Shown in pieces: positions 17,354 through 26,058 of a stretch of DNA of 64,000 nt. The translations under genes and the position numbers were made by a program. Positions within the stretch are counted from its first letter, which is position 1, and each line of letters begins with the position of its first letter. This stretch comes from Candidatus Latescibacterota bacterium (GTDB lineage Bacteria > Latescibacterota > UBA2968 > GCA-2709665): contig JAGWBX010000028.1 of the NCBI GenBank assembly GCA_021295655.1, positions 1-64,000 of the forward strand. The letters run 5' to 3'. The notes under the pieces were generated by a model. That model was not told the DNA's origin, did no database searches, and worked only from the letters and a program-made list of their open reading frames with translations.

Positions 17354-18823
17354 ATGAAGATAGCATTGAAATTTTCGAATATTTTACTGTTTTTTCCGCA
17401 TAAATCCACACGCCGTATGTCCGGGAGGATGACGGGGGAGGCGTTGCAATTTTCCCACACATGTCGTAAAATTTCACACCTGACAAGGTTTCCTGTTTCA
17501 ATTGTCCTGGTCTGCGTTGTCGGGATCGGCATCCGCCCGTGTTATTCCGGATCCGGACAGCGCCCATACGATCTTGCCGGGTGCATACGGATGGCATTCG
17601 CGTCGAGCCCATCCATTCAGGCCGCCGAGACGGACCTGCAGATCGCGGAGAACAGGCTCCGGCAGGTATACGCTGCGCGATTTCTTCCCAGTCTGGATTT
17701 CACCTGGATGTTCGGGCCCTCGCCGGAGGCGAGAGGCGACGCGCTTACAGGGGTGAGCAACTGGCGGCAGATGAGTGTGTTTACGAGAACCGAACTTTCG
17801 ATGGTTCAGCCACTCTTCACCTTCGGAAAGCTCGATGCAGCGGTAGAAGCGGCATCCGGCGGGATTGGCGCGCAGCGCGCCGGACTTGAGAGGTCCCGAT
17901 TCGACCTGGAGCAGCAGGTCGCCAGGGCCTACTATCTGCTGCTACTGGCAAATCAGCTTCGGGCCCTGGCGCATGAGTCCCGGGCGGAGATCGACCGGGC
18001 ACGTCGAACGATCGCGGAAAAGCTGGAAGCCGATACGGGGGTTTATACGTATACGGATCTGCATCGTCTTGACAGGTTTGTGTACGACGTGGAGGAAAAT
18101 GCAAACAAGGTTTTCAAGAGTCAGGCACTCGCACGTTCGGCGCTCAGAATTCTCATCGGACTTCCTCAGTCCGATTCTCTTGTTCTCGCCGACGGAAGTC
18201 TGAAGCCGGTTGACGTTCAGATCCGTACACTGGCGCATTATCGGTCGCTTGTCGACGGGCGACCGGACCTGGCTCAGCTTCGTGAAGGGCTGCGGGTGCG
18301 GTCGGCACAGGCGCGTGCCGTCCGGACCGACCTGTTTCCGCAGGTTTTTCTGGCCGGGCGGTTCAAATACGGGTTTGCGCCGAACAGGGACCGCCAGCGG
18401 AACCCGTTTCTGAAAGACGAGTTCAACGTGACAGAATTGGGCGCCGTGCTTGGCTTCCGGCAGTCACTGTCATTCGCAAGTACGAGAGCGAAGGTTAAGG
18501 AAGCCCGTCTGGCCTACGAAAAACTCAGCTATCAGGCTCAGTTGGCTGTACAGGGCGCCCGGCTGGAGATTGAAGGCGCCTATCGGTCGCTTATTGAGGC
18601 GAAAGCCAATATCGGGGCGGCACGAGACGCCCGAAGGTCGACACGGCGGTGGTTCATTTCGGCAAGAGATGGATTCAATGCCGGGCTGGAGGAGGCGGGG
18701 GAGATGGTCGATGCGGTCAAGGAATACGGCATTATTCGCGCAAAGTACTATCAGGCCGTGTTGGAGTTCAATCTTGCCTGGGTGGCATTGCGGCGTGCGA
18801 CGGGTCATTCGATTCTGGAGTAA
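17354..18823 (+). CDS. TolC-family outer-membrane efflux protein
   Basis: About 489 aa. The true start is uncertain: the ATG at 17354 has no clear ribosome site, and ATGs at 17417 and 17429 also precede the signal segment FPVSIVLVCVVGIGIRPCYS. TolC features are YDLAGCIRMAFASSPSIQAA, QIAENRLRQVYAARFLPSLD, a long alpha-helical hairpin (FDLEQQVARAYYLLLLANQLRAL), a second strand block (LFPQVFLAGRFKYGFAPNRD) and a repeat-like second half (QGARLEIEGAYRSLIEAKANI). Two OEP repeats give the normal family size. TolC trimers form the outer-membrane channel of tripartite exporters. No membrane-fusion protein or ABC pump is adjacent, but an RND-family protein lies two genes downstream. Confidence 0.87.
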   Translation: MKIALKFSNILLFFPHKSTRRMSGRMTGEALQFSHTCRKISHLTRFPVSIVLVCVVGIGIRPCYSGSGQRPYDLAGCIRMAFASSPSIQAAETDLQIAENRLRQVYAARFLPSLDFTWMFGPSPEARGDALTGVSNWRQMSVFTRTELSMVQPLFTFGKLDAAVEAASGGIGAQRAGLERSRFDLEQQVARAYYLLLLANQLRALAHESRAEIDRARRTIAEKLEADTGVYTYTDLHRLDRFVYDVEENANKVFKSQALARSALRILIGLPQSDSLVLADGSLKPVDVQIRTLAHYRSLVDGRPDLAQLREGLRVRSAQARAVRTDLFPQVFLAGRFKYGFAPNRDRQRNPFLKDEFNVTELGAVLGFRQSLSFASTRAKVKEARLAYEKLSYQAQLAVQGARLEIEGAYRSLIEAKANIGAARDARRSTRRWFISARDGFNAGLEEAGEMVDAVKEYGIIRAKYYQAVLEFNLAWVALRRATGHSILE

Positions 18824-18837
18824 ATGGGGAGGGTGTA

Positions 18838-20277
18838 ATGGTAGACAAGGCGGTGATTATTGCTGCCGGAATGGGCAGCCGACTGAACGGTCACGGACGC
18901 GGCAGACCGAAGCCGCTGGTTAAAGTGGCCGGCGTCGGGTTGCTTAAGAGGGCCATATTGACCGCCAAACGGGCCGGTATCACGGAGTTTGCCGTTGTCA
19001 TCGGCTATCGGGGCGACGAAATACGTGAGGCCATTGAGGACGATCAACAGATCGACGTACACATAGACTGGGTTGAAAACCCGGAATGGACGCGTGGCAA
19101 CGGGCTTTCCGTTCTGAAAGCCCGGGATTACGTGGAGGGGCCGTTCCTTCTGCTGATGGCAGATCATCTGTTGGAACCGAAGGTAATCACCCGCATGCGG
19201 CGTCTGTTGCTGGGCGCCGGCGAATCGGCGTTGTGCATAGACACCCGGCTTGAAGGGATTCAGGATCTGGATGACGCAACCAAAGTCGTCCTGGACGGCG
19301 ACCGGATCCTGAAGATCGGCAAGGGGTTGAGCAGATACGACGCGGTGGATACGGGTATTTTCCTCTGTAGTCCGGCGCTGTTCGACGGTCTTGAGCTTGC
19401 CGTTTCCGGCGGCGACGATACGCTCTCGGGAGGTGTCCGTATCATGGCGTCGCAGGGAAACATGAGGGCGGTTGACATCGATGGCCTGTTCTGGCAGGAC
19501 GTGGATACACCGGACGCATTGCGTCATGGAGAAACGGCATTGTTTGGCCGGTTGGGCAAGCCGACTGACGGAATTGTGTCGCGGCATTTCAACAGGAAGG
19601 TTTCTTCCTGGATTTCCAGATTCCTGGTAAAGACGCCGGTGACTCCCAACCAGATTTCGATCGCCGCAATGATGGTGACATTTCTGGCAGGCTGGGCGAT
19701 GGCGGAAGGGAGCCATTTGTACGTAGCTCTGGGCGGGCTACTTTTCCAGTTTGCGTCAATTGTCGACGGCTGCGACGGCGAGATTGCCACGCTCAAGTTT
19801 GCGGGATCCCGCTTCGGGGAGTGGTTGGATACAGTCGCGGACAACGTCTCCTATCTTGGATTCTTCTCGGGTGTCATATACGGGATGTACAAATTAACGG
19901 CGGAACCGGTTGTCATCGCGCTGGGTTTCATTGCCCTCGCGTTGAATCTGCTTGCAGTCCTGCTCATCTGTGTGTACCTGAAGCATAGCGGTTCGGGTAG
20001 CATCGTAAGCTTCAATATGGGTTTTTCAAGCGAGGTACCGGAGGAGCGCCGCGGATATCTGCACCGCGTCTACTGCGGATTGAAGTTCGCGTGTCGCCGG
20101 GACTTCTTCGCCGCTTTGTTCTGCGTGCTGGCTGTTCTGAACTGCCTTGAGGCGATATTCTGGATCTTTGTGCTCGGTTCCGGCATGGTCGTGAGCGCCG
20201 TTTTCGGATACATCGGACACATCATGCGGACCCGTACGACGGAAGCGGAGAAGCTGGTTTCAGGAAAGGCGGATTGA
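18838..20277 (+). CDS. Bifunctional nucleotidyltransferase/CDP-alcohol phosphotransferase (IPCT-DIPPS-like)
   Basis: This 479-aa protein starts at 18838 behind GGGGAGGG. Residues 1-235 are a sugar-phosphate nucleotidyltransferase (KAVIIAAGMGSRLNGHGRGR, PKPLVKVAG, LLLMADHLL, FWQDVDTPDAL) resembling CTP:inositol-1-phosphate cytidylyltransferase. Residues 250-470 are a membrane CDP-alcohol phosphotransferase with DGCDGEIATLKFAGSRFGEW followed by LDTVADN, i.e. the D-x2-DG-...-G-x3-D-x3-D metal site, and several helices. This fusion is known as L-myo-inositol-1-phosphate cytidylyltransferase/di-myo-inositol-phosphate phosphate synthase in thermophiles. In bacteria elsewhere the product is often unknown and may be an inositol- or polyol-phosphate lipid. 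Downstream MlaC and RND genes favour a lipid role here. No inositol-1-phosphate synthase is present in the window. Confidence 0.85.
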   Translation: MVDKAVIIAAGMGSRLNGHGRGRPKPLVKVAGVGLLKRAILTAKRAGITEFAVVIGYRGDEIREAIEDDQQIDVHIDWVENPEWTRGNGLSVLKARDYVEGPFLLLMADHLLEPKVITRMRRLLLGAGESALCIDTRLEGIQDLDDATKVVLDGDRILKIGKGLSRYDAVDTGIFLCSPALFDGLELAVSGGDDTLSGGVRIMASQGNMRAVDIDGLFWQDVDTPDALRHGETALFGRLGKPTDGIVSRHFNRKVSSWISRFLVKTPVTPNQISIAAMMVTFLAGWAMAEGSHLYVALGGLLFQFASIVDGCDGEIATLKFAGSRFGEWLDTVADNVSYLGFFSGVIYGMYKLTAEPVVIALGFIALALNLLAVLLICVYLKHSGSGSIVSFNMGFSSEVPEERRGYLHRVYCGLKFACRRDFFAALFCVLAVLNCLEAIFWIFVLGSGMVVSAVFGYIGHIMRTRTTEAEKLVSGKAD

Positions 20278-20392
20278 AGAGAGAAATGGCTGCAGGGAGA
20301 TTATCTGAGGTATCGAACGGGTATCGAGCCGGCCGGAAGGGTATTCCTGTGCCGGTTCGTTTTGTTTCTGGCCGAAAAAGGAACTGGCTAAA

Positions 20393-21016
20393 ATGAGAAT
20401 TTTGTCGTATATTATTGTGTTTTATGCTTTTGTTGGATTTTTGGGTGAATGCTCTCCCCTGGGTGCGGACCAGGCTGAACGGTTGCTCCGGTCGATGAAG
20501 GAACGGGACAGGTCAATAAAGGCAATTGTGAATTCGGAAACGGCGGGAGAGACAGCCGACGAGCGGGAGCAGCTGAGCGCAATCGTCGAAGCCATGTTCG
20601 ATTTCCGGCGGTTCGGCAAAGTCGCGTTGGGCCGTCACTGGCAGCGGCGCACAGAGGCTGAGCAGGCTGAATTTGCGGACCTGTGCAGGCGTCTGATCGT
20701 CAAGAATTACGCGGATCCGAAGCTGTATACGAAGTCCGAGAAAATCGAGTACGTGGATTCGGAGGTCGACAGCACGGAAGGTGTGGTTCGGACAATCGTC
20801 CATTATAAGGATGAGCAGAGCCACATCGACTACAAGCTCCATCCCGTCAACGAAAAATGGCTGGTATATGATATGGTGATTGACGATCTGAGCGTTGCCA
20901 GAAATAATCGATCTCAGTTCTACAAGGAAATCCGCAAGTCGTCATACGAGGGCCTTGTAAAGAAACTCAGAGACAAGCTGAACGAGGACGCGGCAGACGG
21001 GAAAGGGAAGGAATGA
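20393..21016 (+). CDS. MlaC/Ttg2D-family periplasmic lipid-carrier protein
   Basis: This 207-aa protein has an N-terminal hydrophobic export signal (ILSYIIVFYAFVGFLGECSPLG) and a MlaC domain: LSAIVEAMFDFRRFGKVALG, HWQRRTEAEQAEFADLCRRL, VHYKDEQSHIDYKLHPVNEK, WLVYDMVIDDLSVARNNRSQ and FYKEIRKSSYEGLVKKLRDK. MlaC proteins carry phospholipids across the periplasm; the related HpnM accompanies the RND protein HpnN in hopanoid transport. Only 3 nt separate it from the RND gene, matching the HpnM-HpnN arrangement. The other Mla ABC subunits are absent here. Confidence 0.88.
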   Translation: MRILSYIIVFYAFVGFLGECSPLGADQAERLLRSMKERDRSIKAIVNSETAGETADEREQLSAIVEAMFDFRRFGKVALGRHWQRRTEAEQAEFADLCRRLIVKNYADPKLYTKSEKIEYVDSEVDSTEGVVRTIVHYKDEQSHIDYKLHPVNEKWLVYDMVIDDLSVARNNRSQFYKEIRKSSYEGLVKKLRDKLNEDAADGKGKE

Positions 21017-21019
21017 TTC

Positions 21020-23467
21020 ATGCAGGATAGGTTGAAGTTTCTGGCGGACTTTGTCTATAGACGGCACGCCATCATTGTTGTTGTTTCAACTCTCCTTTCG
21101 ATTTTTTGCAGTTTTTTTGTCTATCGTCTGATCCAGCGCCTCGAGACGGATATCGCGGCGCTGATTCCGGAACACTATCCCAGTGTGAAGACACTCGAAG
21201 ATATCAAGGCGCGCCTGGGTGGCGTGGGAAGCCTGGTTGTTCTGGCGGAGTGTGAGGATTTCTCGGCGTCCAGGCGATTCGTGGAAGACCTGAATGTTGA
21301 ACTGAAGGCCGAGAAATATTGGAAATACGTAAATTATGTCGATTTTAAGCGTGAAGTGGACTTTTTCAAGGAAAACGCGCTGTTGTATATGGATCTCGAG
21401 GATCTGGAGGACATACAACTTCGAATCGACGATCGCATACGGCAGGAGAAACTGAAGCTGTCCCCGTTGTTTCTCAGTCTCGACGGCGCCGAAGACGACG
21501 AACCGCTGGATTTTTCGGATATCGAGTCGAAGTACAAAGAGAACGGAGACCGCGGGCACGAAGTCTATTACACCAATCCGGACAGTACCATCGTTGCCGT
21601 GGAGGTGATGGCATCGGGAACGGTGAGCAATATCGGATTCGCCAAAGAGATGTACGGCGTAATCCGGAGTGCCGTGCAGACCCTGGATCCGGTATCCTAC
21701 CATCCGGGGATGATCGTCTCAATCGGAGGATCGTATAAGAACAAGATCGATGAATACAACGTCATTCTGGGCGATATCAAGTCGACAGTCATCTTCGGAT
21801 TTGTAGGCGTCGTCTTGCTCCTCACGTTTTACTTCAGGCAGCCGCTGGCTGTCTTTTTTGTTGCCATCCCGCTCGTTATGGGGCTGACGTGGGCTTTTGC
21901 CATTACCTATTGGGCGATTGGCAACCTGAACACAATGACCGGATTCCTGTTTGTGATTCTGTTCGGCCTGGGAATCGATTTCGGCATTCACATGTTTTCC
22001 CGGTATCTGGAAGATCGAATGGCGAACATGGATGTCAGGCAGTCGGTCGAGACGATGTTGATCCAGACGGGTCAGGCCATTCTGACGGCCGCGCTGACCA
22101 CCTCGATGGCGTTCTATTCGCTCACGATAACGGATTTCAAGGGATTCTCGGAATTCGGCTTTATCGTCGGCACGGGAATCATCATGTCGCTGATATCAAT
22201 GACAGTTGTATTGCCGGCCTTTCTCGTTCTTGCCGACGAGCGATTGAAGCTCGTGCGGATGCGGCATGTACTTGGACACCACCGGGGCTCCAACAAGGGC
22301 CGGTTTCCGATGGCGCCGGCCGTGTTCGCGGTTGCGATCGCCGTTACGGCCTACCTGGCATACAATCTCGACCGGATCCAGTTTGAATATGACTTCACCA
22401 ACTTACGTTCCAATCTTGCGACGTCGAAGCAGGTGAAAGACAAGATCAATTCGCTCTCGAAATTCAGGGGCGAGTCGCATTCGCCAAGCGTCGTACTGGC
22501 CGACAGCAAAGAGGAGCTGAACGAAATCGTCGATGCGGTAAACGGCAAGATCGCATCCGACGATCCAACGCCGACAATTGACAAGATCAGAACGCTTTTG
22601 TCCTTTCTTCCCCAACAGGAGGACGAGAAACTGGCGTTGATCGCCGAACTTCGCGAACTGGTGGACGGCGAAGGTGCGAAATTGCTGAAAGGCGAGCAAA
22701 AGGAGCGAGTGGGCGAGTTGCGCGAATTGATGGACGTGAAAAAACTGAGGGTGGACGACCTGCCGAAGAACATCCTGCGCAAGTTTGCAACGGTAGACGG
22801 CAGCCGTGCCCATTTTGCCTTCATCTATCCCAGCGTGCAACTTCGAGACGGACGACAGGCCATTGAGTTCGCGAACGACATCCACCTGATTACGACCGAA
22901 TCCGGAAGGGCCTTTTATTCATCCAGTTCCAGTATCATATTCGCGGATATGCTCAAACTGATGATCCGGGACAGCAGGTGGGCGATTGGCATCACACTTC
23001 TGGTCGTCTTCCTGATCGTGTTCATCGATTTCAGAAGCATCCGAAACGGGCTGCTGGTCATGTTGCCGTTGATCTGCGGCGCCATCTGGATGTGCGGAAG
23101 TATGTTTCTGACCGGGATGAAGTTGAATTTCTACAATATGGTTGCCCTGCCCACCATCATCGGGATGGGCATCGATAACGGCGTGCACCTTTTTCACAGG
23201 TATCAGGAGGAAGGCGCGGATTCGATGCCAGTGATCCTTCGGAATACGGGAGGCGCGATGATGGTATCGATGATGACGACGATGATTGGCTTTTTCGGCT
23301 TGATTACGGCAAGGCACCCCGGTTTGAATTCCATTGGGAAACTGGCCGTGATCGGCCTTCTGACCTGTTTCGTGGCGGCCGTGATTGTCCTGCCTGCGGT
23401 ACTCGAAATTCTCGATCGAATCAAGCGGAAGCGAGGTCCGGTCAGAGTCGGGAGTGCGCGGCCATAG
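21020..23467 (+). CDS. RND/MMPL-family lipid transporter (HpnN-like)
   Basis: This 815-aa protein has the duplicated RND layout of six plus six membrane helices with two large periplasmic loops. Helix 1 is IIVVVSTLLSIFCSFFVYRL. The first SSD-like core runs about 250-405 (VIFGFVGVVLLLTFYF, LFGLGIDFGIHMFSRYLEDR, AILTAALTTSMAFYSLTITD) and the second about 640-800 (WAIGITLLVVFLIVFIDF, MGIDNGVHLFHRYQEEG, ITARHPGLNSIGKLAVIGLL). The GxGIDxGxHxxxRY motifs are typical of the MMPL/HpnN subgroup, which moves lipids or hopanoids to the outer membrane using the proton gradient. The second loop contains a coiled-coil-like charged stretch at about 535-580. It is tightly linked to the MlaC gene, and a MITE-like repeat begins on the base right after its stop. 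Confidence 0.9.
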   Translation: MQDRLKFLADFVYRRHAIIVVVSTLLSIFCSFFVYRLIQRLETDIAALIPEHYPSVKTLEDIKARLGGVGSLVVLAECEDFSASRRFVEDLNVELKAEKYWKYVNYVDFKREVDFFKENALLYMDLEDLEDIQLRIDDRIRQEKLKLSPLFLSLDGAEDDEPLDFSDIESKYKENGDRGHEVYYTNPDSTIVAVEVMASGTVSNIGFAKEMYGVIRSAVQTLDPVSYHPGMIVSIGGSYKNKIDEYNVILGDIKSTVIFGFVGVVLLLTFYFRQPLAVFFVAIPLVMGLTWAFAITYWAIGNLNTMTGFLFVILFGLGIDFGIHMFSRYLEDRMANMDVRQSVETMLIQTGQAILTAALTTSMAFYSLTITDFKGFSEFGFIVGTGIIMSLISMTVVLPAFLVLADERLKLVRMRHVLGHHRGSNKGRFPMAPAVFAVAIAVTAYLAYNLDRIQFEYDFTNLRSNLATSKQVKDKINSLSKFRGESHSPSVVLADSKEELNEIVDAVNGKIASDDPTPTIDKIRTLLSFLPQQEDEKLALIAELRELVDGEGAKLLKGEQKERVGELRELMDVKKLRVDDLPKNILRKFATVDGSRAHFAFIYPSVQLRDGRQAIEFANDIHLITTESGRAFYSSSSSIIFADMLKLMIRDSRWAIGITLLVVFLIVFIDFRSIRNGLLVMLPLICGAIWMCGSMFLTGMKLNFYNMVALPTIIGMGIDNGVHLFHRYQEEGADSMPVILRNTGGAMMVSMMTTMIGFFGLITARHPGLNSIGKLAVIGLLTCFVAAVIVLPAVLEILDRIKRKRGPVRVGSARP

Positions 23468-23578
23468 CAGTCCGTTGCAAAAGTCGCTCTGCGGTCGAGG
23501 CCGAGACATTGTGGCCGGAAGCCTGTCTGCGTGCGTACGCACAGGCAGGCAGCCCGGATGGGCTTTTTCAACGGGCCG
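23468..23578 (+). mobile_element. MITE-like element copy A (111 bp), with internal hairpin
   Basis: It begins CAGTCCGTTGCAAAAGTC directly after the RND stop codon and ends GGGCTTTTTCAACGGGCCG, imperfect terminal inverted repeats of about 18 bp. The flanking tetranucleotides are identical (ATAG at 23464-23467 and 23579-23582), as for a target duplication. Near the right end is the hairpin GCCTGTCTGCGTG...GCACAGGCAGGC. No transposase is encoded. Confidence 0.85.
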
Positions 23579-23715
23579 ATAGCCCGTTGCGAGGCAGGAG
23601 TCCGTCTGGCTCGAATGCGTCGGCAGTACCGACGGGACCTGAAATCCTCTCGAAGACAGAAGACGCGGTCCGACGCGTGTTCTGTCCTTATTGACGGCTG
23701 TCGGGGCGCCCGCCT

Positions 23716-24516
23716 ATGAGTTTCTGGTTGCCGTTTCTCGTCAGTTTGACTTCAGGTTTGTACACGTCGTTATGGGGCGCATTCAAGGACTCCCCCTTTG
23801 AGGGCATGAAACGCCGCACGTTTCCCCGCAGCGTTTATTTTCATGCCGTTATCTTCTGCGCGCTTTATTGGCTGCCCGCTTTTGCCGAAGATTTCCGCCA
23901 ATTGAGCCTGTTTCAGGTTTTCTTTGCCACCATGGGCCTGGAACGGTTCCTCGCGGAGCTGTACAAGGGATTCTTCAGGTCGGAAGATCAGTCGAAATAC
24001 GCCGTGCCTTCCAGAATCACGTTCTTCGGCCGGCCGGTTACGAGCGAACCGTTGCGGCTCTTCTCAGGCGTTGTTCTGGTTTCGGCTGTCTTTTCCCTGC
24101 TGTTTCTCTCAGTGCGAATCGTGGACTTCGCGGTGTTCGCAGCGGTCGCCTTTTCCACGGGAATGCTGGTTTCTCTCGGAGGAGCATATAAGGACGCTCC
24201 CTTTGAGGGATTCGCGCCGCTGAAATTCTTCCGCTCCGCAACGGTCCTCGCCGTCTGTTCGCCCCTGTTTTACTATTCAAACGATCCGTTATCGCCGGCG
24301 CCGCTCGGATATCTGATCTTCATGAACGGCGGATTGGAGCGGTTTCTGGTTGAGTATTACAAGACGTACGTGCAGCGCACGATGTCAGGCAAGTTCAGAC
24401 CGGACCTGCCGCGGATCATACGGAGCATTGAGACACGCGAAAGATACCACTATATGGCGTGGATCATTATCGCCGGATTGATGGTTCTGTACGTTTATGA
24501 GCTCACGACCCTATGA
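23716..24516 (+). CDS. Integral membrane protein with internally duplicated GLERFL/KDxPFEG motifs, function unknown
   Basis: This 266-aa protein has about six to seven membrane helices and a clear internal duplication. Half 1 has GAFKDSPFEGMKRRTFPRS and later GLERFLAELYKGFF. Half 2 has GGAYKDAPFEGFAPLKFFRS and later GGLERFLVEYYKTYV. The paired K-D-x-P-F-E-G and G-L-E-R-F-L-x-E-x-Y-K motifs lie at loop/helix borders and could form a symmetric active site or binding site. I do not recognise the family. It precedes a GMC oxidoreductase gene, overlapping it by 20 nt, and follows the lipid-transport genes, which suggests a role in making or modifying a membrane lipid. That is inference. Confidence 0.75.
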   Translation: MSFWLPFLVSLTSGLYTSLWGAFKDSPFEGMKRRTFPRSVYFHAVIFCALYWLPAFAEDFRQLSLFQVFFATMGLERFLAELYKGFFRSEDQSKYAVPSRITFFGRPVTSEPLRLFSGVVLVSAVFSLLFLSVRIVDFAVFAAVAFSTGMLVSLGGAYKDAPFEGFAPLKFFRSATVLAVCSPLFYYSNDPLSPAPLGYLIFMNGGLERFLVEYYKTYVQRTMSGKFRPDLPRIIRSIETRERYHYMAWIIIAGLMVLYVYELTTL

Positions 24517-25993
24517 AGCCATCGTGATCGGTTCGGGTCTTGGGGGCGGCGCCGCGGCGTTCGCGCTCAGCCGGTCGGGTTTCCGCACGCTGCTTCTCGA
24601 GCGCGGCGGGTGGGTGAAACGGGACGTGCTGGACTGGAGCCCGCGCGGGATCCTGATCGATCAGAGGTACAGAAGCCGGTCGCCGGTGGATATAGAAGGT
24701 GAACGGGGCCTTCACACCGTGTATCCGAACGAAGCGGTCGGCGGCATGTCGGTATTCTACGGCGGGGCGTCGCTGCGGTTGCGTGAGACGGATTTCTCGA
24801 ACTGGCCGATCGATTACGGTGCAATGGAGCCGTATTATACGAAGGCGGAGCATCTCCTGGAGGTACACGGTCAGGCGGGGGCGGATGTGCACGAGCCGCC
24901 GAGGTCCGGAGCCTATCGTTTCGGAGGGATTGAACTCGCGCCTCCGGCGAAGCGGATATTCGAGGCCGCAAAGACGCTCGGTCACCGGCCCTTCAAGATT
25001 CCTCTGGCGCTTAATTTCACGAACAAAGACCGTCCGGTATGCATCCGATGTTCGACCTGTGACGGGTTTCCGTGCCGGATCGAAGCCAAGAACGACGTGG
25101 CCATGACACTTCTGGCAAAGGCACAGGCATTCGACCTGGCAGTCATGCCCGGTATGATCGTACGGCAACTGGAAACCCGAAACGGAAGGGTCGTACGGGT
25201 CCGGTGTCTGGACGGGACGACAAAACGGGCGGTCGATTTCAGTGCAAAGATCGTGATACTCAGCGCGGGGGCCCTGCAGAGCCCGGCCATCCTGTTGCGT
25301 TCCGGGCTGGAGCGACTCGACAACCACCGGCTGGTGGGCCGATTCCTGATGCGGCACTGCAATGCCGTGGTCACCGGTCTCTTTCCGTTTCGGACCAATC
25401 CCGACCGCACGTTTCACAAGCAATTGTGCTTTACGGATTTCTATGAAGACCTGAGAGACCGATTGGGCACGTCGGTGGGTACGATTCAGGACATCTACAC
25501 ACCCGCGCCGGAAGTGCTGAAGCACTACGCGCCCTTCGGATACGGGAGTCTGTCGGCCCTTGTAACGCGTTACCTCCAAAACCTGCTTTGCATCGCGGAG
25601 GACGAACCCCGATATGAAAACCGTGTGCAACTGACCACTCGAATGGACGACTACGGAATCGCGATTACCCGTGTGGTTCATCGATATTCGGAGGCAGACC
25701 GCCTCCGAAGGGAATACCTGACAGACAGGGCCAGGCGCATCTTGAAGCAGGCGGGCGGCCTGTATCACCGAATCTACAATCTGGATACGTTTTCCCATGC
25801 GGTTGGGTCGCTGCGTTTCGGTAACCGCGCCCGGGACAGCGTTCTGGATGAGTCATGCAGGTTTCGTGGCGTTGACAATCTGTTCGTCCTCGACGGCAGT
25901 TTCATGCCCACGTCGGGAGGCGTCAACCCAAGCCTTACAATCGCGGCCAACGCATTACGGGTCGCAGATGTCATTCGCGCCGAATACGGATAG
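24497..25993 (+). CDS. GMC-family FAD-dependent oxidoreductase
   Basis: This 498-aa protein starts inside the end of the previous gene (20-nt overlap). The N-terminal FAD-binding Rossmann motif is AIVIGSGLGGGAAAFALSRS. Other features are NEAVGGMSVFYGGASLRLRE, the Cys-rich CIRCSTCDGFPCRIEAK, VILSAGALQSPAILLRSGLE, and the C-terminal GMC_oxred_C-type block HAVGSLRFGNR, NLFVLDGSFMPTSGGVNPSL, TIAANALRVAD. GMC enzymes oxidise alcohols. The C-x2-C-x2-C-x4-C-like cluster at about residue 178 is uncommon and could be structural. The substrate is unknown; by position it may act on a lipid or polyol intermediate. Confidence 0.88.
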   Translation: MSSRPYEAIVIGSGLGGGAAAFALSRSGFRTLLLERGGWVKRDVLDWSPRGILIDQRYRSRSPVDIEGERGLHTVYPNEAVGGMSVFYGGASLRLRETDFSNWPIDYGAMEPYYTKAEHLLEVHGQAGADVHEPPRSGAYRFGGIELAPPAKRIFEAAKTLGHRPFKIPLALNFTNKDRPVCIRCSTCDGFPCRIEAKNDVAMTLLAKAQAFDLAVMPGMIVRQLETRNGRVVRVRCLDGTTKRAVDFSAKIVILSAGALQSPAILLRSGLERLDNHRLVGRFLMRHCNAVVTGLFPFRTNPDRTFHKQLCFTDFYEDLRDRLGTSVGTIQDIYTPAPEVLKHYAPFGYGSLSALVTRYLQNLLCIAEDEPRYENRVQLTTRMDDYGIAITRVVHRYSEADRLRREYLTDRARRILKQAGGLYHRIYNLDTFSHAVGSLRFGNRARDSVLDESCRFRGVDNLFVLDGSFMPTSGGVNPSLTIAANALRVADVIRAEYG

Positions 25994-26058
25994 AGATCCG
26001 CTCCCCGGCCGTCCGCAGGCTGGCCGGAACATGACGTCGCTTGTCCGGAATCAGAGAA

